Shown one piece after another: positions 61,582 to 64,000 of a stretch of 64,000 bases of DNA. The notes beneath the pieces are model-generated. The model had not been told where the DNA came from and did no database searches. It saw only the letters and a list, made by a program, of their open reading frames with translations. The translations under genes were made by a program, and so were the position numbers. Source of the DNA: an uncultured Shewanella sp. (lineage in GTDB: Bacteria > Pseudomonadota > Gammaproteobacteria > Enterobacterales > Shewanellaceae); assembly GCF_947497935.1 (NCBI RefSeq), contig NZ_CANMIO010000010.1, forward strand, positions 1-64,000, in the 5' to 3' direction. Position 1 is the first letter of the stretch; each line of letters opens with the position of its first letter.

Positions 61582-63283
61582 CTTCAAGTAACCAGTTTTT
61601 CACGACTTGTGTCGATAGTTCAGGCTCATTAGCCACTAGTGCACGAATAGCCTTAATCATGTCATCGTCTTTATGCAGATTAGGGATCATAATAGAACCA
61701 TCATCGGCATAGCTGTATTCTGCCTCGGGGCGTTGTAGCATGCCTAAGGTATCGGCTGCATACTGATCTTCAATTTCAGCGAGTTCACCGCCAGTTTGTG
61801 GCTCATCGGGCATTTTGACGCTATCAGGATAAACCAGTTTTTTCAGCATTGGACGAACGACAGCCAGAATCAACACTAAAACAACCAGCGCACCGAGCAT
61901 TAACTTTACCGCACGCCAGAACCAAGGTTGTTCCCACATCTCTAGTGCTGGCGCATCTTCGATAAGCTGATCCATAAATGGCACGGTAACCACTTCAATA
62001 ATATCGCCGCGTTGAGTATTAAAACCAACCGCCCCTTCAAGCAAGCGGCGGATATTGGCCAGTTCTTGCTCGGTACGTGGTACGCGGTTAACACTACCAT
62101 CTTCCGATACAGGGCCATTTTTAAAATCAACCGCAACCGATACACTCACACGTCTTAGGGTACCCACTTGCTGGCGAGTGTGGCTAATAGTGGTATTAAG
62201 CTCAAAGTTTCGGGTTGCTTCTTTATGAGAACTACCTGATGTTTGTTTTACCGTCTCAACAGCATTAACTTCCTGAGGAATATCGGCATCCATAGGAGGT
62301 TGATTAGACAATGCGCCAGGAATACCACCGCTAGTACCGCCTGCGGAGTTATTTTCGACCACCATCTCGCTTCTTAGCGCGGGTAAATCAGGGTTATAGC
62401 GCTTTGCTGTTTGCTCAACGGCGGTAAAATCCATGCTGACATCGACCTGAGAGGTAAAATTCTCAGGGCCTAGGATAGGCATTAAAATCGACTCGACCTT
62501 AGTGCGATATTCAGACTCTTTTTGCTGAACGATTTCAAGCTCGCGGCGGGCAATGGCAGAAGCGCCATCTTGGGTTCCGGAGTTTAACAGACGACCGTTT
62601 GCATCGGTGACTGTAACCTTGTTCGGTTCGAGGTTATGAACGGCAGAGGCGACGATATCGACAATTGAGTCGACTTCTTCCTGACTTAAACCACTACGAC
62701 GAGTACTCACCACTACGGTTGCACTTGGTTTAGAGCGGTTGCGGGCAAACACGTTCTCTCTCGGTAAGGCTAGAATCACTTTGGCACGAGAGACGCTCTT
62801 TAACTCTTCGATAGCGCGGGCAAGGTTTTGCTCTTGGCTATGTTTAAGACGCGCCTGCTCCATGCGCTGACTTACACCAAAACCACTGTCTTTATTTAAA
62901 AAGTCATTATTGGCTTCTTGGTTATCTAGCCCTTCGCGGCTCAATAACATTTTCACATCTTGATATTTATCTTCAGGAACTTTTACAACATCGCCTTGGA
63001 TTTCGTACTTAACTTGATTTTTATCAAGCACATCCAAAACTTGCACCATTTCTGCGGTGTTCATCTGTCCCAGAGGGCGATATTCTGGCTCTTGCGCCCA
63101 GATCATGACAAAAACAGCCACGGCTAGACAGATAGCAAGTGCCAGAATCATAGTCACTTGACGTAGCATATCGACGCCACCAAGGGAGCCCATAATGCCT
63201 GGCTTATGCTCTTCTTGAACGCCTGATGTTTGTGGACTCGCTGCTAAACCAGAGCCTGTTCCTACGACCATTTCTGTACTCAC
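61571..63283 (-). CDS. fliF: Flagellar MS-ring protein FliF
   Basis: 570 aa. Two membrane helices (about 40-62 and 459-480) flank the periplasmic RBM1-RBM2-RBM3 region: YRPLGQMNTAEMVQVLDVLDKNQVKYEI, LARAIEELKSVSRAKVILALPRENVFARNRSKPSATVVVST, NHTISHTRQQVG-type strands. The C-terminal cytoplasmic tail (ALVANEPELSTQVVKNWL) binds FliG. It builds the MS ring, the first structure of the basal body, placed at the pole by FlhF. The start is a GTG with AGGG upstream. Confidence 0.96.
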   Translation of the reverse strand: MSTEMVVGTGSGLAASPQTSGVQEEHKPGIMGSLGGVDMLRQVTMILALAICLAVAVFVMIWAQEPEYRPLGQMNTAEMVQVLDVLDKNQVKYEIQGDVVKVPEDKYQDVKMLLSREGLDNQEANNDFLNKDSGFGVSQRMEQARLKHSQEQNLARAIEELKSVSRAKVILALPRENVFARNRSKPSATVVVSTRRSGLSQEEVDSIVDIVASAVHNLEPNKVTVTDANGRLLNSGTQDGASAIARRELEIVQQKESEYRTKVESILMPILGPENFTSQVDVSMDFTAVEQTAKRYNPDLPALRSEMVVENNSAGGTSGGIPGALSNQPPMDADIPQEVNAVETVKQTSGSSHKEATRNFELNTTISHTRQQVGTLRRVSVSVAVDFKNGPVSEDGSVNRVPRTEQELANIRRLLEGAVGFNTQRGDIIEVVTVPFMDQLIEDAPALEMWEQPWFWRAVKLMLGALVVLVLILAVVRPMLKKLVYPDSVKMPDEPQTGGELAEIEDQYAADTLGMLQRPEAEYSYADDGSIMIPNLHKDDDMIKAIRALVANEPELSTQVVKNWLLEDDK

Positions 63284-63313
63284 TGTTGTACCCTACGTTT
63301 AAGTGATAAAGGC

Positions 63314-63646
63314 CTAAACAGGCATACTCATAATTTCTTTATAAGCTTCTACAAGCTTATTTCGTACTTGTACCGTTGCCTCAAAAGCAACACTCGATTT
63401 TTCTCTGGCGATCACGGTATCAGATAACGTCACTGTGGTATCTCCCATATCGAGTCGAGTGGCGAGATTAGCAGCGTTTGATTGAAGTTCGCTCACATTT
63501 CCAACAGCTTGGGAGAGCAACTGACCAAAATCACTGCCCGAGGTATTTTGAACCTGACGCGTGATCCCAGTTTGAATGCTTGAAGTGCCGATTTGACCAT
63601 TGAGTGACTGCATCTCTTGCAGTAATGAATTCGCACCTATTTGCAT
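63314..63646 (-). CDS. fliE: Flagellar hook-basal body junction protein FliE
   Basis: 110 aa. SGSDFGQLLSQAVGNVSELQSNAANLATRLDMGDTTVTLSDTVIAREKSSVAFEATVQVRNKLVEAYKEIMSMPV is the complete FliE core. It connects the MS ring and rod and is the first gene of the fliEFGHIJ transcript, 52-67 nt downstream of a sigma-54 promoter. A GGGAGATAG ribosome-binding site precedes the ATG. Confidence 0.96.
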   Translation of the reverse strand: MQIGANSLLQEMQSLNGQIGTSSIQTGITRQVQNTSGSDFGQLLSQAVGNVSELQSNAANLATRLDMGDTTVTLSDTVIAREKSSVAFEATVQVRNKLVEAYKEIMSMPV

Positions 63647-63697
63647 AGCTATCTCCCATGTCGATTTCTTGACGAAAATGTTGATATAGCTAGATAA

Positions 63698-63713
63698 TGC
63701 AATTTGCTTGCCA
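63698..63713 (-). promoter_or_regulatory. Sigma-54 promoter upstream of fliE
   Basis: The minus strand reads TGGCAAGCAAATTGCA, matching TGGCACGN4TTGCW at all but one position with exact GG-N10-GC spacing. It lies 52 nt upstream of fliE and should be driven by the FlrBC-type flagellar activator pair, whose genes are expected just right of the window. Confidence 0.9.
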
Positions 63714-63721
63714 GTTGTTCA

Positions 63722-64000
63722 ACGGAAGGTTAAAGCTGAGAAGGACGCTACGCTGTGAGGACGTGACTACGTCACTGCGAGGACGGGCTACGCCCTTCTA
63801 GAAAAAGCCGCGACGAACAAGCAAACACGAACGGCCTGCGATAAAAGAAGGTCCTAGGTACTAGGAAAAGCGAAGACGAACGGCCTGCGGCCTTACGGAA
63901 CGCTACACTTACGGTAAAACAGATAAAAGCATAAACGATTTAGAGCCGAATGAAGCTAAGACGAAAAAATCGGAAAATCTTGTACCATCTTAGCTTGTAC
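63722..64000. repeat. Modular mini-hairpin array upstream of fliE
   Basis: This fills the 280 bases right of the sigma-54 promoter to the window end. GGTTAAAGCTGAGAAGGACG, GACGTGACTACGTCAC, GGACGGGCTACGCCC, AACGGCCTGCGATAAAAG, GGTCCTAGGTACTAGG, AACGGCCTGCGGCCTTACGG, AGCCGAATGAAGCTAAGACG and CTTAGCTTGTAC follow each other. The array starts about 10 nt beyond the promoter's -24 element, in the region where activator sites would lie. It probably continues to the stop codon of the next gene. Confidence 0.85.

Overview
The window reads as one chromosomal segment of a marine gammaproteobacterium, almost certainly Shewanella. That assignment is an inference from gene order: a polar-flagellum cluster with flhF-flhG-fliA-cheYZAB-parC-parP-cheW-DUF2802, followed by an RfaH-controlled surface-polysaccharide locus with an OtnA-type export protein. 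No rRNA, tRNA, CRISPR array, prophage or intact insertion sequence was seen.

Positions 1-5646 hold the sugar-nucleotide genes ugd and a UDP-glucuronate 4-epimerase, a beta-CASP metallo-hydrolase on the opposite strand, and the broken 3' half of an rmlB. These genes are separated by dense arrays of short hairpin repeats. Positions 5878-26847 (minus strand) form one long polysaccharide operon. In transcription order it encodes OtnA-like export, a four-helix-bundle protein, Wzz, the initiating sugar phosphotransferase, a GT2, RmlB, RmlA, an acyl carrier protein, KASIII, an SDR reductase, a second KASIII, a GNAT acyltransferase, WecE, WecF, Wzx, GT2, a Wzy-like polymerase, GT4, a hexapeptide acyltransferase, a CapA-like protein and a TupA-like ATP-grasp enzyme. 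An ops element at 27152-27163 lies in the leader, and rfaH itself lies just upstream. The genes suggest a Wzx/Wzy polymer containing dTDP-Fuc4N-derived sugar that carries a purpose-made N-acyl group (probably 3-hydroxyacyl) and uronic acids that may be amidated.

Positions 28901-33371 hold a POT peptide transporter, a second four-helix-bundle gene flanked by imperfect direct repeats, an RssB-like response regulator and mlaA. Positions 33774-63646 are the flagellar/chemotaxis cluster. Two accessory genes (FliK-like, FlhB C-terminal-like) lie on the plus strand. The rest is on the minus strand from fliE down to the DUF2802 gene. Sigma-54 promoters can be read upstream of fliE, fliK and flhA. CheA carries three copies of an acidic motif at exactly 40-residue spacing in the linker where polar array-localisation proteins such as ParC/ParP would be expected to bind.

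The most unusual content is not a gene. Many intergenic regions are filled with a modular array of 9-16 nt mini-hairpins (GCGCAGCGC, GTGGCGAAGTCAC, GTGAGCTTGCGAAC, GGCCTGCGGCC, GGACGAAGTCC) joined by CTAG-rich and AGCTAAGACGG-type linkers. They abut stop codons, sometimes supply the stop codon or the C-terminal codons, are absent inside the polysaccharide biosynthesis block and the core flagellar operon, and flank both four-helix-bundle genes.
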